Positions 44,367-56,482 of a stretch of 64,000 nt of DNA are shown here, piece by piece. The stretch covers positions 28,877,118-28,941,117 of the forward strand of contig OX442314.1 in NCBI GenBank assembly GCA_949358305.1, in the 5' to 3' direction. Origin of the DNA: Strigamia acuminata (lineage: Eukaryota > Arthropoda > Chilopoda > Geophilomorpha > Linotaeniidae). Every line of letters begins with the position of its first letter. Position 1 is the first letter of the stretch. The translations under genes and the position numbers were made by a program. Below the pieces are notes generated by a model that saw only the letters and a program-made list of their open reading frames with translations, was not told where the DNA came from and ran no database searches.

Positions 44367-47300
44367 TTACGTTTGGGTAACGTCGTGGTTAGCGACGTCA
44401 TCCAATCTTATTATTTGATTGGTTTGCGTATGGCTTGGGGAATTGCTCCTTACGTCATACGGCTGATCCCTGGATCTCGAGGTTATCGAGGGGAGAAGAC
44501 ACATGTTGTTTTTTCCTCTCGGTTTACGAGTCCGAAGATTATATCTCTTTGTCGGCGAGGGATTTATTGTATTTAAATCGCCGTCTTCATTGTCATCGGA
44601 GACTGAGTCAGATGAGTCTTTTGTTTTAGATGTTTTTTGTTTCTTTTCTAAAAACACCTTTTTATTTAATTTTTTAGCAATTTCAAGCTTTTTGAAACTG
44701 TCTCGGAGCTCAACGTCGTTGTTTACAAAATCGGACTCCAGGGGGCGATTAGATGAATTATCGACTGGTATTTTCTTTAATTCATTGTCATCTAACGTAT
44801 TAATTATATTTTCAGTCTTTTGACCGACTTCTTCGCCTTCGAGCCATACTTCCTGATCAAAACTCGGGAAATACGGAGTTAATTCCGATGAATGGACAGC
44901 TGGAAATATTTCGTTATTTTCTAGCTTTCTCAATTCTACTGAACCTCCCTGTAATACTTTGGTTATTACATAAGGTCCTGTTCGTTTATCAGCGATGCCA
45001 GCTGCAATGCCGCGGGCAGCACTCGACAAAACATGAGAATCTCTCCAAACTAAATCGTTTAATTTAAAATTGGAGAACTTCTCACCTTCTTTTTTAATAT
45101 TCACTCGTCTACGTAAATCTAACACGTGTGACATCATGTGCTGATATGTTTCGGCGATAACTGCTTCTAATTTTTGCACGTATAAATGTGAGTTTTTTGG
45201 ATCTACGACCAAAATTCCTTCAGGTATTCTTGGATCCCAAGGTACTCTGAGTTCGCGAAAAAAGTTAAGAAATGCGGGAGAGAAGTCTCTTCCTCTCGTC
45301 ACCGTAGTTCTCAAACTAAATGCAAATTCACGCAAATATTCGTCCCATTTGGAATGAACAGATGAATAAATTGCAACAAGATATTTGATGTCACGGTTAA
45401 CTCTTTCAACCGGGTTAGCCTGCGGGTGATACGTTGAAGTTGGCGTTGGAACCATCTTGAACTTTTCACAAAATTTTTTAAAGACTTGGGCACGAAATTG
45501 CGGGCCGTTGTCAGAAATAATTTTACGAGGGAATCCCATGCTCATGGAAAGGTGATAAATGCAATTTGCTACTTTTCCAGCAGTGAGGTTACACATTGGA
45601 TACAATTCTGGCCAATGAGTTGCCACGTCAAGTATGACTAAAATATGTGTGTTGTTTTTGCGCGTCCGTGGTTTCGGGCCGGTCAAATCAACACTTAGGC
45701 AGTCAAATGGGCTGTAAGGACCCATTTGCGCTGCTTCAATTTGTCCTTTCGTTCGAGGCTTGCAAGCTTGACAGCGCTCGCAGTGTCGAATGAATCTCGT
45801 AATGTCCGATTTCATGCCTTTCCAGGTATAAATTCGGCGCGCTCGATAAAGAGTCCTAGCAATTCCTGGGTGGCCAGAAAGTGGGTGGCCATGCATCAGC
45901 CAAATAATTTTATACTTCAATGTCTGAGGTACAAATACTTTGAGTGCTCTCCCATCCTCCCCCAATTCATCAGACATTGTGGGATGAAATTGCATTAGTA
46001 AGTCATCTTCAATTAAGAAGGTTGTTGCGTGTTTTCTATATTGTTTCCTCTGAAGTCGCGTAGTGACGTCAGGCGGAAATTGATTACAATTTAAAAAATT
46101 ACGCATCAATTGACAAACTTTATCTTCTTTTTGGGCCTTAATTATGTCTTCCCTTGTGGGGGGTTCACAATCAAGACGCTCTACAATTTTGGCGACAAAT
46201 GCTTTTATTAAAACATTTGACGAAGGAATTTGGAATTTCCTTGAAATTTGTGCTCTTATGACGTCATCTGATTCTTCAGAGGGGTCATAAATTTTAGTCC
46301 AATAGTTGACGAATTCGTGATCTTCCTTCTCTTCCAATGTGGAGACAGGATGTTCATGAAATTTTCCCATTTTCCAATTTCGTTGTGGTGATGGACAATA
46401 AGATAATAACTCGTCATTATCTCCATCGTCTTCAGGATTTTCTGGTTTATCAATCGGTGATCTGGATAAAGCATCCGCTAAAACATTTAGTGGACCTTTA
46501 ATGTATTGTATTTCGAAAGAATAGCGCATCAGCTCTATTTGCCAACGTGCCAGCCTTCCGGCAGGTTCGTCTAACTGCATCAACCATTTTAATGCTTGAT
46601 GGTCAGTCCTTACTATGAATGTTGTAAATTCCAAATAATGTTGGAATTTACGTAATGCCCAGATTACTGCTAGGCATTCTAACTCTGTGGCGCTGTAATT
46701 TATTTCAGCAGGTTGTAAACTTCTGCTGGCATAAACGTAAGGCACTTCGATGTTTTGATCATCGATTTCTCTCATTTGCATAAGCGCGGCGCCTAGTCCT
46801 TTCCTGCTAGCGTCGGTATGTACAATAAATGGTTTTGTCAAATCAGGCATGGCCATTGTTTCTGCATTTGTTAAAGCGTCTTTTATTTGATCAAAAGCTT
46901 CTTGATGCATTTCTGACCAAATAAATTCTACATCTTTTTTGAGTAAAGGACGTAGAGGTTCTGTCATAACTGCTAGATTTTTAAGTAATCGGTGAAAAAA
47001 GTTCACCATTCCCAAAAATCTTTGCAACTCTTTCAAATTTGAAGGAGCTGTCATTTCCTTTATAGCGGCGACTTTTTTAGGGTCGACACTAACTCCTTGA
47101 ACACTTAACTTGTAACCAAGAAAAGTTAATTCTTTTCTGCCAAATTTTGATTTTTCTGGATGAACATGAAGATTTGCATTTTCAAGTTTACTCAGAATTT
47201 CTTCCAGATGAATCATGTGTTCTTCAAAATTTTTAGATATAATAATTATATCATCGAGGTATGCCCATGCAAATTTTCGATAGGCGTCCCCCAAAATTTT

Positions 47301-48741
47301 TTCTATCAACTTTTGAAAAGTTGACGGTGCATTTACGAGACCAAAGGGCATGACCCGAAATTGTAGTCGACCCAAAGGACTCCAAAACGCAGTTTTCGCA
47401 CGGTCGTTCGGATGAACCTCTATTTGCCAATACCCTTTTGACAAATCTATTGTTGTGACCCACTCAAATCTTCCGAGTTCTCGCAAGATTTCCTCAATGC
47501 TGGGCATTTGAGGTGGATCATATAATGTGTGTGCATTGAGTGGTCTAAAATCAATGCAGAGTCTCGGATCACAATCCGGACGCATCACTAGAACTATTCG
47601 CATTCCATAATCTCCAGTGGCTTGTTCAACGTACCCATTATCCAACATATCTTGACAGATTTGACGAATAATTTCACGTTTCTGTGGATTTACGCTTTTA
47701 AACGGAACTCTAATAGGAACTTTAGTGTCCAGTTTAATTTCATGCCTAACGAGGTGTGTTCTACCTGGTCGGCGTGACAAAATCTTTTCATGTTTCTTTA
47801 ATACTTTTTCAAGCATTAAATTATTTTCCATTGACAAATTAACGTCGCTAACAAGTCTTTGTACTACATTTTCTTCATTGGCAACTTTAGCTTGACATGC
47901 AGTGGCGGAACCAGCTTTCATGTGATTTGCTTTAATAAAGTCGCGTTTCATTATTTCTTCGGGTGGATCAAGGAACTCTTGATAACGATCAAGAATTGCT
48001 TGAGGAACAAAAGGTAAATCTTCTTTCAAAGTCTTAACAAAATTCCAAGACATGGTCTTAGGATTTGGTTGAATATTGAGTCGATTCATGAAATCACATC
48101 CTAATAAAACAATAGGATATTTATTTCTTAAAATTATGAATGGATGGCTTAACATCCCGTGTGTCCACGCAAAAGAAAGTAGGAGAGTTTCTTCAGGGAC
48201 TACATCTTCTGAAGCAGTCGTAACTCTCACGTCTGGTCCTATTGGTCGAATTTCATCTTCCAGTTTCAGCGAAATTACTACGGAGTAGGCCATGAAGCTT
48301 CGGTTAGCTCCAGAGTCTAACATCCCTGTTATCATACCGTTTGCCGTCTGTAATCGAATCGTCGGCAAATCATTGCTGTTTGGTATGTCCGCGTACTTGC
48401 ATTTAAAACGTCGCGGTGGTTTAATTTCTATCGGCGGATCCAATGGTAATTCGTCCAATAAATCATTAGTGACTAGCGTTGTAGCCATTAATTTTTCAAT
48501 GCATTCATCAAGACCAGGTAAATCAATTTTATCTGATCTTTCAATAATTTCATGTGTTGGCCTAGCTTTTTCATCTAGTAAAGTAACAGCATCTTTTATT
48601 TTAGATTCCCAATCAACTTTTATTTGTTAAACTTTTTCTTTAAAAAATTCTTCAGTGATGTTTTCATTTTGCAGCACAAGCCTTAAACTGGAAACATCAA
48701 TTTTCGGAAATTCTAAATTATTTTCAATCTCTAATTTAATC
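44367..48741 (-). pseudogene. pol: Element B pol polyprotein (protease, RT, RNase H, integrase)
   Basis: Retroelement polymerase polyprotein. From the first in-frame ATG (48488) it is open for 1373 codons. In order: protease with MLDSGANRSF (about 57), reverse transcriptase with YLDD (about 411), RNase H with TDASRKGLGAALMQ (about 557), integrase zinc finger (HPLSGHPG…HCERCQACK, about 865-905), and integrase catalytic core with D (DLTGP), D (SDNGPQF, about 990) and E (NPVERVNRDIK). The C-terminal tail is Lys/Asp-rich. Protease before RT and integrase last is the Ty3/gypsy order. Upstream of the ATG the same frame contains one stop codon (TAA complement, 48627-48629), and beyond 48741 it is interrupted by element C. 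All catalytic signatures remain, so the breaks look recent. Confidence 0.9.
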
Positions 48742-50644
48742 TGTGACGGTTTACAATGGCTATAAATGCCTATTTTCTTAGAAAGAAGCGCTGTTGCGCC
48801 ATTATCATGATATCTCGAAGATATTCTGTGTAAAACTGATAAATGTCTGGAATAAAGTTATTTATGATGTTTCAAATACAAAGATGTTCGTTTATTAAGA
48901 ATAAACACTCATTCCTACTTGATATCAAAGGATTCCGGCCGAATCACGAAGAGTCGTCTGCTAAAACCGCATTTGTCAATGCGCAATGTTGCCACAAGAT
49001 GGCGCGATTACGATTTAGCGGCAAATTCAAGATATGAATATAAAACATGTAAATAAATATAAAACTATATTTACTAGAATGAAACGAAGCTTTGTGAACA
49101 TTAATATAAAGATATATTAATGTCTTGTGATGTTAAATACAATGTAACTTCCATTTTCTGCGGGACAGGACATTTGGTGATCAATCGATCAACCAATAGA
49201 TCTGATTGGTGGATCCATTTCCGGTCCTGGGTATCCAGTTCCGGTTGTGGTGAGAATTAGCACATTGTTCCTCCGTATCCACTTCCGGTGATACGGGATT
49301 GGAGGGATTCGTGGAACCCATGTTCCAATTGGATAACTGGATTAATCCTTAATCCAGTCAGGTTATATAAACCCAAACAACCGGCCATTCTGCAGCTCTG
49401 TTTGATTATTTTCTGTTTGGTATTGTTACTTAAGAAATATGATTCGTTGTTCACGTAAAAAAACCTTTTGGTTCTTTGTTGATTTATTCACAAAGAACCG
49501 TTGCATGATTCTACAGAATCATGCCACCGCCGGCAATTGAAGTCGAAGTGCTGGGATTATTATGTTGCATAAATGTTACAGTCTACGGTTGCGACGCCGA
49601 AGGAGAACCCGCCGTTGTGCAATTCAGTATCCTCCGGACAGGACCAAGTTGTCTTTTTCGGTATGAACGTATTCCGTTACCACGAGTAGCATCGGTATTG
49701 TTGAGAATCGGTTCCTTCACCTGATGGTGCCAAAGCAGTCTGTTTTACAGTAACCACGAGTAGCACCAAGTGTTTGGCAAGCTGATTCTCATGGTATTCG
49801 ATGCCAAAGCAGTCGGTCTATTATTAGTACCGCGAGAGATAAAACTGCTGTGCGGAGCCGCGAGCTATCGACCCCTGTGTACGTGGTACCGTCAACCACT
49901 CGATGGACGACCGTGCTGCGACGCCGGGGACGCTTGATACCGTTCTGCATGGCAAGGCGTATATTCTAATCGATGGCAATTGTGTGTTGCGACGGGAAGC
50001 TTAATCTTCATTTTATTTATAACAGCAAAACTTAAACTCGACAACCAGTTGGACCAAAATCAAGTCAGAAGACTTAATCTCATATTGAACTCAATATAAC
50101 CGATAAGTTGACGACAACTTATTCCCGAAATATCTAAATAAGAATTCACAACGATATGAATTAAATATAATTCATAAGTGGAATATTGATAAGTAAATGA
50201 ATACATTTACTTACACCAATATCCTCCCAAAGTTGTGGCGGTGCAGACAAAGTCAACCGCAATGCTCAGATCATTCGATTTATCGACGTGCGATAGTTTA
50301 CACAGCGAACCAAGGAAACCAGCGAAGCCGTATCGGACTCCAGGACACAGCCATCCGGCTTAAGATGACATCTATAATCAGGTCGAGCGATGGGGAAACC
50401 GCTCCCATATTCCAGACCCGTAGTGATATTATTCTAGGGCCAGTTGGCCAATTCTTTGTATAGTTTAATAGCTGATTTAACTTGCCAAATGTCGGCATTA
50501 GTCCTATGTATAATTTAGCCTTGATATTATTGTTTACCAACAATAAACTGTCTTGTATTTATCTCGTATTGTATTCACTGTTTATTTATTGCGATCTCTT
50601 CCCGGTACCATTGTTAAATGGGAGTTGTGGTCGTCACCGTCACA
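48742..50644 (+). repeat. Element C left (5') LTR
   Basis: 1903 bp, identical as far as I can see to the right LTR at an offset of 7741. Contains AAGATGGCG at 48996-49004. Open frames inside (60-90 codons) are duplicated with the LTR and have no recognisable features. Confidence 0.92.
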
Positions 50645-51190
50645 CGTGGAGGTCCCACCGAGATTAGGTTGCAATTAAATTCGATTGAATTGCAACAGTG
50701 AATATTGGAGATAAATATTTAACTAAAAGATTTAAGTTAAAAATAGACAGATTAAATTTTCAGTTTATATTTCCATGTGAAGAAGTTAAACTGATGAAAT
50801 AGAAATACGTAGTAGATTTTCCTTCATTATTTTCGTTTGAAGATTTTAGGGATTTCAAAGACTACCACCTAATCTCACACGTGGAGGTCCCACCGAGATT
50901 AGGTTGCAATTAAATTCGATTGAATTGCAACAGTGAATATTGGAGATAAATATTTAACTAAAAGATTTAAGTTAAAAATAGACAGATTAAATTCTCAGTT
51001 TATATTTCCATGTGAAGAAGTTAAACTGATGAAATAGAAATACGTAGTAGATTTTCCTTCATTATTTTCGTTTGAAGATTTTAGGGATTTCAAAGACTAC
51101 CACCTAATCTCACACGTGGAGGTCCCACCGAGATTAGGTTGCAATTAAATTCGATAGAATTGTAAAAGTGAATTTTGAGATAAATATTTA
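50641..51190 (+). repeat. Element C leader: 235-bp tandem repeats including the primer site
   Basis: Units start CACACGTGGAGGTCCC at 50641, 50876 and 51111; the first two are nearly identical and the third diverges after about 70 bp. Each includes the last bases of the LTR (CACA) and the whole primer site. A more decayed unit starts near 51296 (CACACGATCACTGAAATAGG). Confidence 0.85.
50647..50664 (+). promoter_or_regulatory. Element C primer binding site, tRNA-Gln-like
   Basis: TGGAGGTCCCACCGAGAT, two bases after the 5' LTR. It agrees at 17 of 18 positions with the complement of a common animal tRNA-Gln 3' end as I know it. The same sequence recurs at 50882-50899 and 51117-51134. Confidence 0.6.
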
Positions 51191-54100
51191 ACTAAAAGAT
51201 TTAGTTAAAAAACAGACCAGTTTCAAACCATGTTTATTTTCTTGAGAAACACCAAAACTGTCCTTTAACTAGGAATTTCGGAAGTTATAGACCTATCACA
51301 CGATCACTGAAATAGGTTGCAAATTAATTCGATCGAATTGCAAAAGCGAATCTTGAATCCGATATTAACAAAAAAAATTTTAGTTAAAACAGACAAATAG
51401 ATTTTCAGTTTATATTTTCATGTGAAAAGTTAAACTGACGAAATGGAAACGTTTAGTGAACTCTCTTTACTATTTTCGTTCGACAATTTAAGGAATACGA
51501 AGTATTTTAAATAAGAAATCAAAAAAAAAGTTTCGAGTGAAATAAGAATACAGATATTTTTTTCGAAGTTTGTTTTATTTCGAAAAGCTAAAAACATACA
51601 AGTTTAGAAGGCGGACTTCTTACGAATTTATCTTTCCACCTGAAAAGTTAAAACGAAGAAAACACCGCAACTATTTGGAAATATTTACAAGAAATTAAGT
51701 TTCTTGTAACTGTACGTCGACACCGATAGCCAGCGACCACGCGCCATAGCAATACGCGTCGATCTCCGTATCAAACGCAGCAGGGAAGCTACTCAAACCT
51801 TCAACGCAAGGTGCGAACGAATGCTTGGAAATTATGGCGGACAACAGATAAAAGACAGCGGAGAAATGTTACAGAAGGTTCGTAGAGATTTATTTAAGTG
51901 TCGCGAACTAATTTTTCCACTGCCATCGGTACCAAAGATAATTTAGTTGTTGGAGAAAAACAACACACTCCATTTCGCAGAAAAGATTTGCAAATCGAAA
52001 TGAATATTACCTTTATTTGAAGGAATTAACTATTTTCACAAAAAGTACATTTTTTCCTTCGGGACAATGGAAATTAAGAAAATATAAAATGGCGGCGAAT
52101 GAAGTTGCCGACCACGTAGAATAGTATTTTTTACATTGAAAGTTACGAATCACGATAAACGCTTTCCCTCGGAAAAGTAAAAGGATTTCATTCAATCTTT
52201 CCTTTCGGAAATTTAACAGTGTTTTAAGTTTCCAACGATATTTGGGTCTCCCAAATTTTGAGAATTTCTAAATGAAATTTAGCTGTTTGAAAAACAACGA
52301 ATATTTTTAGTAATCTAATCGGACATTTTCCCACATGATTTCTTAAAACCGGAATAACAAATCCATTTGTGGCTATGAACTTTGCCACATGAAATATTTA
52401 CGGAGCGAATATTTTTTAATTGGATTGAAGCTTTAAAATCAGATAGCTGATTTAAACGAAGAAAATAAGTTTCAAAGTAATTATTTTTCTTTCGGAAAAA
52501 TCAAATAAATCACCGCTGATGAAAAGTTGTATTTTTCCATTCGAAAAAACTAAGAATTGCACAAGATTTATCTTCTATTTTGAACATAGATTTTATTCGG
52601 AAAAGGAAAGATTCTAGATACATTATTTTTCTCTAAAAATTAAGAATTTAGTCAATTTTCCTAAAGGTTAATGGAATGTCATCATATATTTCGTTCGTAA
52701 TTTACGTGTTAAAGTTTAATCAGAAAAACGATTGAATATGTTTTATTTGCGATAAGTAAAAGAAAGGTTCTTTAAAAATGGAATTTCGATGCAAATCCCA
52801 CAGTAAAGGGAATGTTATGTGTGAGCAATTAACGAAAAGTTGGAATAACTTCATTTTATTTCATTCAAAAGTAGTTGTGAAAAATCAATTTCAAATATTT
52901 TTCAAAGAAAAATTATTTTTATCGGAAAAAAGTAATTTACATGTCCTCGCGCGGACCGAGTAGTAAACTGCTTAATTGTGACATCGATACTGTTATTGTG
53001 TCACGTGTTATACGGAATTCCAAACCAGTGAATTACGAATTTTGGCGCGATAGGAATAGAAGTTTGACAGTGAAAGTTCTCCAGATTTGCCTTTTCATTT
53101 GAAAAGTTCAAATTGAGGAAATGCTGCAGCAGATGAAGGTATTTACGACAATTGAGATTTAAATATTCTTTCATTCAAAAGATAAAAGATCTCTGCAAAA
53201 ACATCTCGTTATTAGAGATAAGGGGGACGAAAATTATTAAAACGAATAATCAAAGACACGTCCTTCGTAAATATCGCAAAGGAATAACTAATTGTGAAAA
53301 CAATTGTCCGCTCAGGAAAAGTGGAATTTAGCTAGATATTTTCTTTCGAAAAATCAAAGCAATTGTCATCAAAAAAGAAAGATTTGATGAATAATTTTTA
53401 CCCAAAAGTCTAAAGGATTGTCGAATAGTTTTCTCCCGAAAAACAAGTACACATTTGTACCAATAACTTTATCGTTTAAAGTAAAATTTCGAATATTTTC
53501 TTTTGGAAGATTAGAGAATTAGATAATTTTTCTCGCAAAACAAATTTAAAGAATTTTAACGAATTTTTATTTGTTAAAAAAATTTGTTAAAAAAGGGGGA
53601 GATGGATGGTGAAAATTTATTTTTTCACACTCGAAAAATGGAATTTAAACCCGAAAAAGTAAAGACTTGGTCAAATTATTCTTCCTATTGGAAATGAATA
53701 CACAATGTTGGGAATCGAAAATAGATTTCAATTACAAAGGAATGATTATTTGAACGATAATTGAATAAGAATAAGAAAAATTGAGAGTTTGAGAAAACTT
53801 TATTAAAGTTGTGGTTGTAACGATATCACACACTAACGGAATAATTAAAAGAAAAATATTTTTTGAAGAAAAGTTATTTAATTATTTGGATTGGTAAAAA
53901 TCCCAAAGTTCAAGAAGATTGAAGTAAGTTTATTTTATTTTCATTTGAAAAATACAATATTTTACGAATGTCTTCCCGAAGGAATTTTATTTTATCGGTA
54001 AAATTGAATCTCGAAGGGAACGGACTTAGTAGAGAACTACTAAATAGATGTAACGTCCTTTATACCATTGGCCGACACTAACATCCGCCAATCAGAAGTT

Positions 54101-54406
54101 GGGAGATCTAGGGATCCCCAGCCCCCTGCTATTAAAGGAGGACCAGATCAGATACTGATCATTCGCATCCAGACCAGACCAGAAGACGTGTTCCAGAGTC
54201 ATCTTGACCACGCCGTCCCGATTTCAGTCACGATTCGAATTTTGTGTGCCGTGTAACCTGCAAAAGCTAACACGTGTCAAACAAACGCGAAGTTTAATTT
54301 TATTTTGTCAAAAGTAAAGTTTAGAAGTGTTTCTTGTTGAAAAGTGTATTATATTCGTCTTCTTTATAAATTAAAGAATTAAAATCGTCAGATTTTGAAT
54401 TTTTTT
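51191..54406 (+). other. Element C non-coding internal region
   Basis: About 3.2 kb of AT-rich sequence without a supported gene. Short motifs such as GAAAAGTTAAA, TTTTCNTTCGGAAAA and TTTATTTTCNTTTGAAAA recur throughout, giving an old degenerate repeat texture. There are two AAAAGGGGGA-type tracts (near 53221 and 53592). Confidence 0.55.
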
Positions 54407-55888
54407 ATGGCTCAAAAACCATTGAATATGATCGATCCAAAAGGAAATAATAAGCAGACAAACTTAAATTTAAGTTCTGTACCACTTGGCGATCAAACAG
54501 AAAAGATTCCCGATCATTTTACTCTGTATTGTAATCGTCATGGACTGGATAAAACCAAGTTTAAAAATATAATCGAAGCTTCAGACTATGTAAAAGCTAG
54601 GAACTGGCGAGATCGTACCCAATCTCAATCTTCACATCAAGATCCAGTACGGAATCCACAAACATACAGCCGAAACTTAGTGAATCAAGATTCTCATACT
54701 ATGTTTCAAACATCCAGTAGGGGATCTAAGTTAGAAAAGTTTAAACCACCTAATTCGGTAGATAAGGGGGAAGAGAATTATAAACCTAATAATTCTCGTC
54801 CAGAGAGTTCGTTAACTAACCAGTCGGTTGTTCAGAACAAATTAAAACTCGTTTACAATCGAGATCAGCTAATTTCAGTTCGATATGCTAATCCAGCTGA
54901 AGCACAACGATATGTGGCTAGCCTTAATCTGTCGATTAACCTACCGCTATCAAAAGAATTGGGAACCGTAAACAAAAGTTTTGGGCCACCAATATCAACG
55001 CAAAGGAAAGATATTCGGACTCCAAACAAACATTTGCAGTCAAATAACGTACAACAACGTGCCCGATCGCCGATCACAAACTCATGTTTGCGGACGTATG
55101 ATTTGTCTACCAAGAAGAGTCCCCAGCCAAGACAATTCTACCTAACGCCCATTTCAAATCGAAAAAAGGTCAAGCAAACTTTTCCCTTGAAAAAGTATTA
55201 CCAACACGATAATGAGAATGATTTTAAACCTAAAAAAGAAAGTTTTTTGACTAACCCACGGGAGATCCGGTATCAATTCGAACAGTATTGTAAACAATAC
55301 CAGTTAAATTCAGCTGAATTTAAAAATATAAACGAAGCGCAACAATTCGTATTTCGAAATCAATACCGTAACCAACGACTAAAACCCGTCCCAGTCGTCA
55401 ATCTGACGGAGATACAACAATTTGCGTCTGGAAAGCAACCCTGCAATATCCAGAATAATTCATCTCAACGAGAGGAATTAAGAACTTCAAAAAAGCGTTT
55501 TCGGTCACCAAGTCCAGCTGGTGATGAAGAAACTTCAAGTACAAACCAACATGTTCAAAAACTGACTGAAAACCCAGGTTTCCAATCATCAGTTCCACGA
55601 CTTAGAGTCAAATATAGATCCCCTCGTTTGTTGCGGGATTTCACAATTCCAAATATGGGTCCTTTCCACGTATGGTTTTCCAATGAGGGTCCCATTCATG
55701 TATGGTTTTCCAGAGATGACCTAAAACAAAAAGTTGGGTCGTCACGGTCATTTACACTGCCAAGTGAGTACACTGTGTGTAACTGCCCAAAGAAAAAACG
55801 TCGAAAGAAATCAGTACAGCAGGCTGAGAGATCTCGGAAATTTGCAAATATGCGAGCTCAATATTTAGCAAAGAATCATGTTGATTAA
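54407..55888 (+). CDS. Element C single ORF, unknown function
   Basis: 493 residues from ATG 54407 (after TTTTTTT), basic and polar (Asn, Gln, Lys, Ser, Arg), without membrane segments or a signal peptide. An internal motif recurs: residues of about 35-70 (FTLYCNRHGLDKTKFKNIIE then ASDYVKARNWR) and about 286-323 (FEQYCKQYQLNSAEFKNINE then AQQFVFRNQYR) are clear copies, and about 150-175 (RYANPAEAQRYVASLN) is weaker. Near 420-440 there is a short tandem duplication, GPFHVWFSNE / GPIHVWFSRD. The C-terminus has CNCPKKKRRKKS, a possible nuclear localisation or nucleic-acid-binding patch. By position it could be a gag-like RNA-binding protein, but no capsid or CCHC signature is visible. I do not recognise the family. 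Confidence 0.6.
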   Translation: MAQKPLNMIDPKGNNKQTNLNLSSVPLGDQTEKIPDHFTLYCNRHGLDKTKFKNIIEASDYVKARNWRDRTQSQSSHQDPVRNPQTYSRNLVNQDSHTMFQTSSRGSKLEKFKPPNSVDKGEENYKPNNSRPESSLTNQSVVQNKLKLVYNRDQLISVRYANPAEAQRYVASLNLSINLPLSKELGTVNKSFGPPISTQRKDIRTPNKHLQSNNVQQRARSPITNSCLRTYDLSTKKSPQPRQFYLTPISNRKKVKQTFPLKKYYQHDNENDFKPKKESFLTNPREIRYQFEQYCKQYQLNSAEFKNINEAQQFVFRNQYRNQRLKPVPVVNLTEIQQFASGKQPCNIQNNSSQREELRTSKKRFRSPSPAGDEETSSTNQHVQKLTENPGFQSSVPRLRVKYRSPRLLRDFTIPNMGPFHVWFSNEGPIHVWFSRDDLKQKVGSSRSFTLPSEYTVCNCPKKKRRKKSVQQAERSRKFANMRAQYLAKNHVD

Positions 55889-56482
55889 CATGATATGATA
55901 CACAAAGATTCCCCGATTATAGTGTAAACAGAAAATCCTCTTCTAAAAATCATGACCTCTCTTCTAAAGAAAAGGGGGACAAAATATAAAAGTTAGAATT
56001 AACAAAATTTTGAAAAGTAATGCTACATTATTAAGACAACTAGTTTAATTAAATTAGTCAATTGTACGAAGAATACCAAGTGACTCCGGTCATGACAATT
56101 AAGGGGGACAATTATGATTTCTTAATTGTCAACTCTTATCATCTAAAAGCTATTTATTGTATATTTATAGCGATACATCTGACTAGGCATATGAAATAAA
56201 TATTTTGTGATAACACAAATGATGATTTTATGTATGACGAAAGTTTCTTCAAAAAGAAGACTTGGAAATAAATTCTGGACTTGAATTTAGGCTATTAGAA
56301 AAGATTATTTCGGCAGAAAATCAGAACTTAGATAATTCAAGTTAGTTTATGTAAGCTCAAATTCGAAATTGGAAGTCACGGTATCTCCAAGATACATCAA
56401 GTCCGAAAATAGCATTTATGCTAATTAGGAGAATAACGAAAACTCTATAAAATTTTATATAATTGTGTTATTAAGGGGGATG
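55889..56482 (+). other. Element C region after the ORF, non-coding
   Basis: AT-rich sequence with purine tracts AAAAGGGGGAC (55972) and AAGGGGGAC (56101), then the tract adjoining the LTR. No gene seen. Confidence 0.55.

Noticed and set aside
48843-50667. Short frames inside element C's LTRs (repeated at 56584-58450)
   Set aside because: They are duplicated only because the LTR is; none has domains or start context that I can support.
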